From: Cloeon dipterum
Lineage: Eukaryota > Arthropoda > Insecta > Ephemeroptera > Baetidae
DNA: 64,000 nt
Assembly (NCBI RefSeq): GCF_949628265.1
Contig: NC_088788.1
Span: 31,730,335-31,794,334 of the forward strand
Reading direction: 5' to 3'
Shown here piece by piece: positions 24,301 to 35,973 of the stretch (position 1 is its first letter; every line of letters begins with the position of its first letter). The notes under the pieces were generated by a model. It did not search any database and was not told where the DNA came from. It saw only the letters and a program-made list of their open reading frames with translations. The position numbers were made by a program, and so were the translations under genes.

Positions 24301-24778
24301 GAAAATTGAGCTCAAGTATAATGTTTCCATTTTGTTTGTGTCCTTGTTTTTCAGCAGCTCTGCTGTGCAGTCTCTTAGAAACCGCCTGAAAAGTACAACA
24401 TTTTATATTTTAGAGACAAAACACAACTGAAACAAACCTGTAAGCCCTGCTAACGTGAACCAAAGACAGGTCCGCAGGGTCTACGTCAAATATTTCGTAG
24501 CCAGGGTCAAAATTCGTGTCTGCATTTCGATTTTTCGCCAGCTTGTGCTTTTGCAGAATACTAAACACGACGTAAGAATTGTTGAGCAGCGTCCTGGCAG
24601 CCTGGTGATTGAAGAAAATCGAGTCTTCCCTGATGTAGGTTACCCTATCAGAACCAGGCAAAGCTGAAGAAGAGCGAGTGTCATCGTCAGGTCTGGGCAC
24701 TCTAGTTTTATGACTGGTTAACCGGCCAAGGCCGCAAAACCTGGCCACTGTCCGCTCTCGCATTACAGACGGCATCAT
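21372..24778 (-). CDS. Nup85: nucleoporin Nup85 (Nup107-160/Y complex scaffold)
   Basis: Coding exons: 24778-24438, 24385-24243, 24187-23583, 22482-22373, 22318-22101, 22040-21822, 21789-21672 and 21615-21372. They total 1998 nt, or 665 aa; human NUP85 has 656. Family landmarks appear in order: SLELIFHLAEIL; a helical block with WPAVTGLIMTAQ; LLALFESDLYQ joined to VIESLQEF; HMTDLLYHAGLL; GLSYLDFA; KRLGSALMWAIKGD; LVFLADFELVVKYNEYL; then a C-terminal helical region. These match the alpha-helical ACE1 fold that holds Seh1 in the Y complex of the nuclear pore. The ATG-ATG at 24778 is the first Met, but the frame stays open into an upstream exon, so the N-terminus, including the blade that completes Seh1, is uncertain. 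The acceptor of the exon at 21789 seems to be an AG inside TTAGCCGAG, because the nearer AG would give a stop. The third intron (1.1 kb) carries a GC-rich insert. Confidence 0.93.
23330..23565. repeat. GC-rich insert in Nup85 intron, possible SINE or structured RNA
   Basis: About 230 bp of GC-rich sequence (for example GGCACCCGGCGCC and ACTCGGGCCCC) lies in an otherwise very AT-rich intron, next to the Nup85 exon that begins at 23583. On the plus strand it ends with a short A-run (GTTAAAAAAAAT), as retroposed SINEs do. No convincing tRNA A and B boxes are visible, and RNase P, RNase MRP and SRP RNA landmarks were looked for and not found. It has no long open frame. The nature is open. Confidence 0.35.
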
Positions 24779-25031
24779 ACAATCTGAAAAATTTAATTGT
24801 AAATATATGTACAATAAATTTATTTTGAATATTAAATTTTGCTACTCTTCTTACAATTACTTTTGCCGGGAAGTTTTTAGGGCGTTATAACATCTATGCA
24901 TAAATATGTATTTTACGTGTATGATATGTATTTTGTGGAAGATAATTTAGTTGAATTTTAATTATTACAAGTTGAAATTGTTTCTTCTCACGAAAAATTA
25001 TTTTAAATGAAAAATTAGGGTGGCAAATTAC

Positions 25032-25100
25032 CTGCGTTATAAGTGATCACAACAAGCGGCTCAAGTTCGTTATGCGGATCATGTGTGTTTCTGTACTTTC
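25032..25100 (-). other. Nup85: probable 5' exon of Nup85
   Basis: A donor CGCAG|GTAATT (last exon base 25032) pairs with the acceptor TTTTTCAG before 24783. The reading frame of Nup85 stays open through the junction for about 24 codons but reaches a stop with no ATG. The exon is therefore either 5' untranslated or the downstream part of a coding exon whose ATG comes from a further spliced exon. Its right boundary is not determined. Two short upstream ATGs with their own stops lie at about 25060-25120. Confidence 0.45.
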
Positions 25101-28100
25101 TTTAGCGGGCGAGGTAGAGTTCTGTCATGTTGACAGCACTGACGCAACTGCTCTCAAGCTTTAGGAAGTATTCCGCGCCATCTATACTTAAAACGATAAA
25201 CGAACGGGTGTAGAGTAAGAGATAATAATTTGGCGGGAATAAATTTTTTTATTTGACACTATGTAGCTCGGGAATCGGAAATTAACCTTATGAATTTGTT
25301 TAAATTTCAAATAATTATGAATATTCTTCCTTTTTGCAGGGCATTCCATTTAACAAAAAATAAAGAAGTATATTTCTATAAATCTAGAGGTTGTTTTAAA
25401 ATTAGAATAAAATACAGGCATCCAAAACGCAGATTGAACGCTTATACTTTGAATTCAACTTGATTCCCATACCAAAAATAATTGCTTGTGCGTGACTTAT
25501 TAAAACTGATCTCTAGCCACCATTTATTTTCGTATAACCAATAAAATTTGGGTTACAAGTAGTGCTAGATTAAATGCGTCCCTTTTTACTCATGTTAACT
25601 TACATTGATTAGATCACTAGAAATGAAACAAAATATTTTGTCTAATGGCAATCGTGATTTTTTTTATTTTTTCGAAAATATTTCACACATATATATGTGA
25701 GTGATTTACACGTTTAAGGAATACACAGGAAACACGGATAGGTGTTTTTATTGATGATGTTACATTTCACTGTGATACTTTTTCAGCAATATTCAAGTCC
25801 ATATATATATATATAATTCACTTGCATGATAAAGGTGTGTATTTGTTTAATTTACAAAATGCCACTATGCAAAATCAGGCCAAATCGTAACAAATTTTCA
25901 CAAATCAAAATGGAAACTTCAGATCCGAGCTTAAAAGCGTCTCGACGTGGTACGTAGCGTACTAAAATATTATATACTTTCATATTTAATGAAGGGTTAC
26001 GACCAATTCTCAGGTTTCATTTCTCTGATAAAATTCTCTGAAATATTACACCAATAATAACAATCATAGAATAACCCTAATAAAAATACTCAAATCCCTT
26101 GGTTTGAATTTCCCGTCATCAGGTACATCATTATGCAATTAAACATTCACTTCGAAACCCAGCAGCTTCCCAAAGAAACATAAAATCTGGAGACGCTCAA
26201 CATCAGTTGTGGAACGCTCGGTCCAATAATATTTCCGGCACAAAATACATTCTTTAGCCTCACGCCTGCGAGTTTTGGCTCTTTGCTTAAATTTATTTTA
26301 CAACATGTGTCCAATGTACAAGATTCCAATCTCGTGAAAAAGAAATGAGCAATCAAAGTGTTCTCTCACTTATGGGTTTCCACCTTAAGGTATACCAGAG
26401 TCTAAATTACAAACCTCTCCTCTAAACTCTAAATAAACCTTATATTTGCGTTACAAAAGTCGGAGGAGAATCAATCAGAATTAGGGAGGAAAGCTTGAAA
26501 ATTTGGCAACCATTCTTAAATAGATTTTAACCTCTTGTCGTCTTGTCTGAAGCCACTCTTCTCCTTTCCTCCGTACAAAATCTTATCTTTCTGCTACTGA
26601 TCGATAGCTTAATACGTTTCATATATAGTATTCGTCAGAAAAACACAAGGATATACCATATAGAATTATTTGATAATCATAATATTGCAATCTACACTTT
26701 TCAACCTATTATAGGCTCTTATTTAGTCTCTATTAGATACTCATCTAATCAATGTTTCTTTTACTGTGATTTACCACCTAACACACATGATGAGGGGATA
26801 CAAAACCTACGATGAGGTTTTGCCCAGTGAACTACAGAGTGCTTTATACCTTACTTAAATAGCGATGCAAGCTATTCAAAATTACAGCAGCTGTAATTAA
26901 ATATGCGACATACCGAGTGCGCTTCTTTTCAGCGCAGTTTTCGCAATGAACTCAAAGAGTGCATGAATTGACTGAATAAAAGCTATAATACGTATGTATG
27001 AAAGAGTGGATCCTTGCAAAATTCGCGCGTACGACAGAAGCAAGTACAAAAATAGGATAATAAATGGCCAGTTGTAGCAATTCTTTTTAAAGCTATGTAG
27101 GCGCAAATGATCACTTGGAATGACCACATTATCTGATTATGTGTACACAGTACATCTGAAGAAAGTCGCACGGACTCCAGCCACGTTGAGGTAAACTCAA
27201 GCGAATAAGCATTACACGACTCACATAATGAATTTGTTAATTCATTTGCAAACGACCAGAATAAAAATTCTACTTTGAGAGTCCAGGCCACTTCCTTCAC
27301 ACGGCAAAGCGCTGATACACTTGGCTGAACAAACAGGGTTAAAAAATATCCTCACCCGACACAGTGAGTTAGTTTAGAAGCTCTTAGGGGACTATTTCCT
27401 CTAACAAAGACTGAGGCGTGCTTGAAGTCATGTTCAGATGATTTAGCAAACCCCGTAAGGAAGTATATTTTCTGTTCTATCAGCGCTTTGTCCGGAATAA
27501 ATTATAGCTGACCATTTTCACCAATAGAGGCGTTGGATTATGATTTTAACATAATATATATGTGTCTTGGCAGAATTTGGTTCACGTGACTCGTTATTTC
27601 TATAACACCAAAACTTATAGTTTAATTAAAACAGTAAATATTGTGTGTAGTTAAATTATACGAGGGGCACAAATCTCACCATTTTATCCTATATATGCGG
27701 TGTAAATGAAAATTCCTTTTTATTCAAGGAGAATAAATAGCAACTAAAATGGAGTCATACTCTGAGAACTATACACTAATTAAGTCTGTAATTTTACTCG
27801 GTCAATTTCCACTCAGTGCCTGAAGTCTTACGTGTAACAATGTAGTACATCAACAGCTGATTATCGTTTGAACCATTGCCTTAGGTCTTATGTATATAAT
27901 CGTCAAGAGATTTCGCTCTCTTGCCAAACCAGTGCGAGAGAACACTCGTGTGCAATAAAAACATTTTTGTTCCCAACGCCTCCCTCTGCACTCAACTCTC
28001 CCCAAAAAGCTGTTCGCTGACATGTTATTTTTAAAGCGAGTGGCGCGTCTTATCCTTTGACAAAAAGCGGCAATTCCCGAGCAGCTCCCGAGAATGTTGC

Positions 28101-28205
28101 TTGTCAAGTACAAAACGAATACTGAGTAACAGCTTGCCCCAAAAGAGGCGCTAAATGAGACTCACAGCAGTCTTCTGTCTTGAGTAGAAAGTGCTCGCGC
28201 GCCCT
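25101..28205. other. intergenic region between Nup85 and FAM13
   Basis: No coding gene could be supported. The right part should carry the FAM13 3' untranslated region; a possible minus-strand AATAAA lies at 27719-27724. Minus-strand open frames at 26983-27300 and 26147-26356 are hydrophobic and Cys-rich but without a recognisable family. Short AT dinucleotide runs occur at about 25690 and 25800. Confidence 0.5.
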
Positions 28206-31200
28206 TCAGCAGCTCCTGGTGAACTGGCTACCTCCCCGCTTGTTGAGAAGCGCTTCCAGCAGGCGCAGTCTCGCCTTTGCCTGCTTGTACACGGCGTACT
28301 CCTTCTGCTTCGGCTCTCGGTCTTCTTTCTGCAGCCGCCTGCCAGTGGCCCTCTGGAACTCGTCCTCAAAGTCGCGCAGTTCGCGGCGCAGCTTGTGCTT
28401 CAGCTCCTTCGCCTCAGCTTGACGGGCGATTAGCTCAGTCCTACATATGACACCACGAGAAACGTTGTATTATTTTTTAATTACAGACCAAACCAAAAGG
28501 TAGGAAAATTGAATTTGAAAATTTGCATTTACGTTTACTGTGAAATTGTTTCTAGAGTTTGAAAAAAAAAACTTACAATGACAGTGAGTGCAGATTTTCA
28601 CACTGTTCCTCCTCTTCATCTTGACCTTCGTTTTCAACTGCATCAAAGTCAGACGAAGGCAGCATGTTCTGGCCAGTTTCTGGCGGAGAGGTGAAGTCCA
28701 TGGTCTCATGCTCAAGAATGGTCGCAAGCTCCGACATGCTGTCGCGAAGTTTAGACTGCAAAAGAGCAAAAATGAACGTTTAGTAGGGAACTGCATTGTT
28801 TCCGTGGCCAAATATGAGAAATAAGCTTAATTATTTTTAATTGTTCTTAACTTAATATTTTTTCATTTTTGGCTTTTGCAAATTTTATTATTATTTTGTA
28901 AATAAACTTACGCCTCCACTGCGAATGACCAGTCTCTTCAGGCTGCGGTATCTGTCATAGAGGGGGCGAACAAGATCACGATCTCCCTTGGTGGAAGGCC
29001 GGCCATGCAGACTTTCGAGGTGGAGAAGGGCCTTCTGGAGTGCAACTTTCTCAGACAGAAGCTGCTCCCTTGAAAGTGATTCCAGATCTACCGGTCTACC
29101 AGATTCTGTGCGCTTTTCTTCCAATCTCTGCAAATATCAGAGAGCCAACAATCAATTCAACGTTTCCCTCGCATTATCAGTTACTCACGTTTTGAACTTC
29201 TTTCAGGGTATCACCAAGGGTAGGGATGACAATGGTGGGTAGCTTCTTGTCGTTGCTCTGCTGGACAGTCTTGTTTGCAGCATCCTCTTTGACTTCTACT
29301 CAAATGAAAATATTTTAATGAGACAATGTTCTAAATCATAACCCTAGCTATGTCTTACGTTTTAGCTCTTTCCTGAGCTTGGTCAGTTCTGAGAACATCT
29401 TTTTCAGATCTTTATTGTTCAGCTTGTCAGCGTGTGAGGGCCGGTAGCCATTTTCGGTCTCAAATTGCTCCTCGTAGATCTTGATTTTCTTCTTCAGATT
29501 TGCAATCTGTTTGTTGATCTGCTTAGTCTTTGTCTCATAGCTCTCCTCATCCCTCCTCCTCAGAGGTTCAGAGTGTTCCACAGGAGGACTGGGCGCCACA
29601 TTCGGATCCATTCGCCTGGTCAATATTACCGAGTTCCTGGGAGACAACAGCACCTGAGTATCCTCCTGCAAATATATAATGAGATTGAGAAAGGGTCTCG
29701 CGATGGTTGCAAGTGTAACTAACAGGAACTCTGTGATGCGGTGGCTGCGACGGTACTGGCTCAGTGTATCCAATCTGTTGGTGCAAGGTGCTCAAATCAA
29801 GTGCAGGGGGAGCTGCTTTCGGCGTTGCTGGGGAAGGAGATCTCTCCCGGCTTTCACATTCATCCTGAATCAAAATCATAGCACACATTAATACAAATTG
29901 AAGACGCCTCCAATTTAGGTGTTTCTCACCTGTGGGTGTAGTTGCAAGAAAGAGTGGCTTGTGTTTGGAACCGATTCATCCTCCCGTGGCTGCAAATGGT
30001 GGTGGTGATGATGGTGGTGGTGATGCACCCTTTCATTTTCCTTGCTGTCATAAGAATTGCCCCGCCGGGTCTTCCGCGGCTGGTGGTGCCTTCGGTTTCC
30101 TCCACGAGGAGTCGACGATCTGGGATAACTGGCGAATCTCTCTGAGCTGCGGCGCCTCTCGTGTTCATTGTCTTCTTCTTCCATTGGAGCCGTGCTTGGC
30201 GAATTGTGTTCGTGCAGTGGCATCAACTGAAATCAAAGTTGCGGCGCAATTAGAAATGAAGACTTTGCTAAAGAGGGAGGCGAGAAGCAAAGGGAGAGAT
30301 GGTACGATATGTTACATTGACTTATGCAATGACAAGGAAATGATAGTTACTTTGTAGCAGCGATAAAAAAAAACCTTGAAAAATAATAAAACCGCAACAT
30401 TCAGCTACACGCCATAATGATTAAAATACTTACATTTTTGTTAGTATTTCCAATCTCTTCCATATCTTCGATCATTACTGACGATTTTTGTGAAGCTATC
30501 TTGTCCTTTTCATTTACATCTTCAGTAGGGCGTTCTTGTGAATTAGATCTGAAACATGCAGGCAAAACCAATCGAAGTTAGTGACAGAATAAATGCTGTA
30601 TCCTTTAGCCACAAGACTTGGCCGTTGTCATCATCAAGAGATAAAAACCATTTTTCAGACCTTTTCCAATAACTGTTTCTATTTTCATCGATCTCCATTA
30701 CAAGTTCAAGTCAACATGATAAAATTTGAGGTATTTTCTATGTTGATAAAAAGAGTAAGACATTTCATTCTTCCGATAGTCACTTAACAAGTGGAAATTT
30801 TTCATAATTATAATTAGTTTTCCCAGCAATGTTCGAGCACAATAAAACCACTTAACTGCCTCTTCCTGTGTTCAATTAGCTCAAACTGTACGCGTTTCGC
30901 AACCCGAGTGCATTTATAACAACGCAGCCTGTCGCACGCGATATTTTATTTCTCAACTTAATACACCAGATAATTACGAACAAGTGTGAACGCAGATAAT
31001 TCAATTGCCTCGAGACGTGGGTGTCGAAAGAATAAATAGCTGCAATGCAACCCGACAAACTTTGATGTCTGCGTAGGATGGAGCAACAATTTATTTATAA
31101 ATAAATGGCATAGGTTGTTGGTAACTGACCTGATGACTTTTCGCTCCTGCGGAATCTGTGAGGAGCCAGTGCTCTCGTGCCGCTCCTTGCGTTTCCTGTG

Positions 31201-34200
31201 GTGAGCGACGCTGAGCTCGGCCGGCATCTCGAGGGACACTTCCAGCGGCGGTTCGCCATGCATGCTGCAATCAAACACGAGAAAGCAGTCAACACGCGGT
31301 CGCCAACAAGCAGAATGCGTTTCTCGTCTGATGCTGTTATCAGCGGATAAGAGTCTGTGTGCGAAAAACGCGGAAAGTGCACTTTGACTTGCAGACAGGT
31401 GCGTGTGTGCATTTCCTGGTATCACTTGTCGAGTAATTTGTTTGTTGTGTCGCATATCTGATAATGCGTGTCTCAGCAATATGGAACTGTCTGGTGTTGT
31501 CGCACGATGACAACGCGCTTTTGATTAATTTATTCGTTCGATTTAGCAAACGCCCAATATTTGAGATAAGAATTTAAGGTGCTGTAAAATAATACAATAA
31601 ATAAATAAATTAATAAAAGCATTTTTTTGTAGTTATCACTCTCACCACAATCGATAATATGGAGATACGTTGAAAAATAAACATTCTCAAAGTGCCAGAA
31701 CAATGCGTTAGGTCGTGTTGCCCATTAGTGCAAAAATCAATACCCGTCGAATGGAACAATAGGAGAGGCACACGCAATCAATCTTAATTAATGCGTTTGA
31801 TGCTCCAGCGCACTAACGAGTTCGGATTCCAGAGCGATGACAAGCGAATGATCGCAAAAGGAAGAAGGTCTCGCTCAACCTAAGGGTGACAACCTTGCCA
31901 GCTGATCTGGGCGGAAACTTCCTGGTAGCGAAACAGCAAAAAAACTGCAGAGTGCATCTGCATATCAAGGGCACGCACGCGAGGAGTGCACTTTAAAAAG
32001 ACAATTATTGCAGGGAAGCGGCGAACGAACGCACGCATTTATCGCCAGTGAGTGTGACACACGCGACCTTGGCCAATATTAATAAATCCAAAGCGCCGCC
32101 GGACGAATCCGCCGCTCGAATAGGCACAAGATAGAATGCAGCGGGGAGATGTTGTGAGTTTCATCCCGTAACAATTGCCAAAAGTTTTCACAGAAGTCGG
32201 CGAAATGTGGGGCAAGGCCATCCGGCGGGTGGAAAAAAATGCACGAACCAAGACCAGAATACGCGGGAATAAACACTCGTACATTGTATCGCCACTTATA
32301 TGAAACCCCAACGGGGTCACGCACATGTGTCAAGCTGGATTTTTTTTAGTGCGGCTCAGCTTTCAACCCGCAGCGCATTTTCAGCACGTTATAGGTCTTT
32401 CAACTCGTTAAAAATATACTCACTAAATAAGTTACGACGGACATGCATATCGACTGTTCCACTAAATTTGCAAAATTTTGCTATAACAAAAATAAATATT
32501 GGATATTTTAGAGTACTGCAAAAACAATTGTTCCATTCAACCTTTCCATTAAAACACGCTAAAGCGATTTTGTGACACTGCTTTGTAAATGTTCTGTCAC
32601 AAATTTCCTGAGGTCTTTATATAGTCATGTACCGTTTTCTACTACAATATGGGAAACTCGCGGATCACGAATTGGCACTGCACTGATGGCCTATTTTAAT
32701 TTTATTTGCGAATGATGACGGCATTTCCAAGGAAAGCTGTTTTCAATTGTTTTTAAGCCTGGGTAGAGCTATGGTTGGTCTAAAATGGTCCCTCTCTAAA
32801 GACGCTTAGTTTCCGGCGGTCAAAACAAAGCGATCAGAGAAAGAGATAGACACGCTAATACGTTGTTGTGTTTGTGTTTGGTCGACCACTCGTCTTGCAC
32901 GTGGCGAACGACCTTTCGCCTCGGCGCGCGCACTGAAGTCTATCAGCACTGCACGGCTTGTTTAGCGAAATTATGCACTCGGTTATGAATGAAGAACGTT
33001 TTAATGAAACGGTCAAATGGAAACAGGCATGCGAGATTATTTTGAGATTCTCGACAGGTGCCAAAAGTGGGGTTTGCCAAAAACTCCGATTTTTTCGGCT
33101 TGCTAGTGGCAAATTAATTTGGCATGCTAATGTGTTTCTGGAAATTTCCAACTGTTTGATGTGTCAGACTTTAGCGCCTCATTTATTCGATTATTTTTTG
33201 TCCATGCAGAAATTTAACTCAATTATGTATGTATAAACTTAAATAGAAACTATAATTGTTGTGCAATAACGTGCTGCTGCCCAAATATTTTTTGTTAAAA
33301 CCAAATTTTCATTTCCAGTAGATCAAAATGCGTCTAGTCTTTGCTTAATTAATTACTTCTTGTTAGTACAGACCAGTGAATTCACAACACCCTTTTTCTC
33401 TACTTTTAATTTTACTCAGAAAAACTTTTTTAAGAACAAAAAATTCAGTTAAAATGGATTTGCTCCAACATTATTTGCGTGAAATATTGTACGAGTATTC
33501 ATAACACCGTGCACATATGTGAACGAGACGGAAATAATAATAACGCAAAAAATGTACTGTCGCAGGCCAAATTGAATTAGCACCATTGCGGTTCCAATTA
33601 GTGCTTAAATGCGAGCTTTTAAGCGACACAATGAACCAACAACTAATGGCAACGGCACCTGGCAAAGTCAACACACAACATCGTTCAAGTGACGCACGTT
33701 CAGCGGTTCACTTATAGCGAAAGGCAAGCTGGCAGAGAGAGCGAGGCACCCGGTTCTGTACTTCACATACAAATTTAAGTCTCAGCGTAAACAAAGGCGG
33801 AGAAAACCAGTTCGAAATGGCCCCAAGCATAGGTTGATGGCGAAAAAAGAAGCGCAAAACAAAAGGCGCGGGTGAAATAAAAATTAGACACTCGCGGTAG
33901 TTAACGACAGAATTGAGTTTTAGGACCTCAGTAATGCAGCTAAGCAATAACGCAGGAGCTATTTTCGCACGAGGCGTAAAAGAATGTGAAGATTACAAAA
34001 TTCCGACGGTTGTAGGAATTTCCACGCATTTGCACTTCTTGGATAATTCGTCGGCCTCATCTTCTCGTCTTCCTCATCATCTTGTTGGCGCGCGGGCTAT
34101 TTTGGCCGACTGGTGATATGCTTTTCAACGCACACAACATGCAAATCGGATGAGCTTTGCGCCCAAAATAGATTATTCCTCACGAATAGCGTTGAGCTAG

Positions 34201-35893
34201 AGTGTAACACACAGCGTGTTCGGGTACATCACAGCCGTGCGCGGTCACTCTACTGTAATCGCGCTTAATTATCTGGGTTCGCGGAATTTTTGGCAAAGCC
34301 GAAAGGCTCGGAAACCAGGTCGATTTGGCTGGGGACGAGAGCACAATGACAATTTCAAAAGACAACTTTCATGATTGATCATACTAGAAATGAGATTTGC
34401 TAAATTAATGGCAAGTGAAATGAAGTAACTCTAAAATTATTAGTACCTGGAGTTAAATATTAATTTTCATGCCTTTTGCCTAGAGGTCTCAGCCGCGAGA
34501 TTTAATGCGGCTGGCCATTTTCACCGGCGGGTGACGGCTGGCGTGATAATATTTTAAATGTGAAGTTTGATAGTGCTCAACGGAAGAAATTTTTTCTCCC
34601 TTTAGTTTTTTGCCCTTTTTCACCGGCGGCTGGCGCAGCTTAGCCAGATTTACGGCGGCTAGCTGCTGCCCACGTCACCCAAAATTTTCTGGCTGACGTG
34701 GCACAGCGCGACTGGCTCAGACCTCTACTTTTGACTAACATACAAATCAAATCTGCTAGCAGATCCTGCTTTTTCTGTTAGCATTTTCTCGCTGTTCTAA
34801 AAGCAAAGGACGTAGTTAAACTTTATTTGATAGTTATTTAAATGGGGTGGGTAACGGAGTTTTTGGACAAGTGCGATTCACAGTTATAGTTATTGCAGAA
34901 ACAATCCAATTGTTCCCCCAATCTGGCCTCGAAACACAAAAGGACAATGGTGCTGAAACAAGAAGCACAATTTTTGTCTTTGCGATGCACTTAGTTTGGT
35001 AGGTGCGGCGCGATGAATCGGCTCTAAAAATACACGTCATGTGGGAAGGCTGCAGGCACGCGGATCTGCCCTGCTAGCTAATGTGTACTGAGAGTACATA
35101 TCGGCGTAAGGTATGTACTCACTCTCTAGTCCGGACAACAGGTTTCTCGCGACTGGATGTGACATCACACCCGTTGGTTATTTGCCCGCGCGAAGTGCAA
35201 TTTTGTTGGGCAACTGCGAGTGGGCGCAGCAAGGGCAAAAACCCGAGCGATTATCCCCTGCTCACGCATCATGCGCGCTCGGACATGTTTGATGCATTTG
35301 CTTAATTGTCAACTCGCTGATAGTAGGCAGAGATGTTTTCGCTGAACTGCTTTCAATTGCTTTTTTCCTCTGTTGAAGCCGCAATTATAGTTGGCGAGCC
35401 GACGGGAGTCGCTCTGGGGTGGCGAGGACTCTGATTAAATGATTGCCAGGCTAAACGGCCATCGCACTATCACCATCAGTCTGCTGTTTTCTCGAAATGA
35501 CCTGCACGTGCATTAAAACTTTCATTATCGGCCAATTTGAACCTCTGTTCATATATGGTTCGAGGCGATGCTGCTGGCTTGCGAGATATGGGCGTCCGTT
35601 TTCAGGTCAACAAAACACGCTCGGCGTTTTGATAAAATCCAAACTTGAACAGATGAACTTCTTTTAATTTGCTTTTTATATCATTCACCAGAGTTACTAA
35701 TTTTGTCTTTCCGAGTGAGTCGATTCATTTGTTTATCAATAAGATAAATTTGTTTATCAATAAACTCTGCATTTCAAGGAGCTATTTCCGTGTCGCATCA
35801 GCAGTCAAGCTTCAATTTCTCTCCCACTTTAGCTTTAATTGAAACTGAAGCCATTAGCACGCCTGGTGGAACTCAAGCTCATCAAGTACGAGC

Positions 35894-35973
<80 letters not shown>

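Noticed and set aside
28180..28433. Two plus-strand frames opposite the last FAM13 exon
   Set aside because: Shadows of the FAM13 coding strand, whose minus-strand frame matches the family.
29932..30357. 141-codon plus-strand frame
   Set aside because: Antisense to FAM13 exon 7; its Gly/Val-rich run is the complement of the His repeat.
35560..35575. GGTTCGA, a possible tRNA B box
   Set aside because: The sequence around it gives no cloverleaf and no A box at the right distance.
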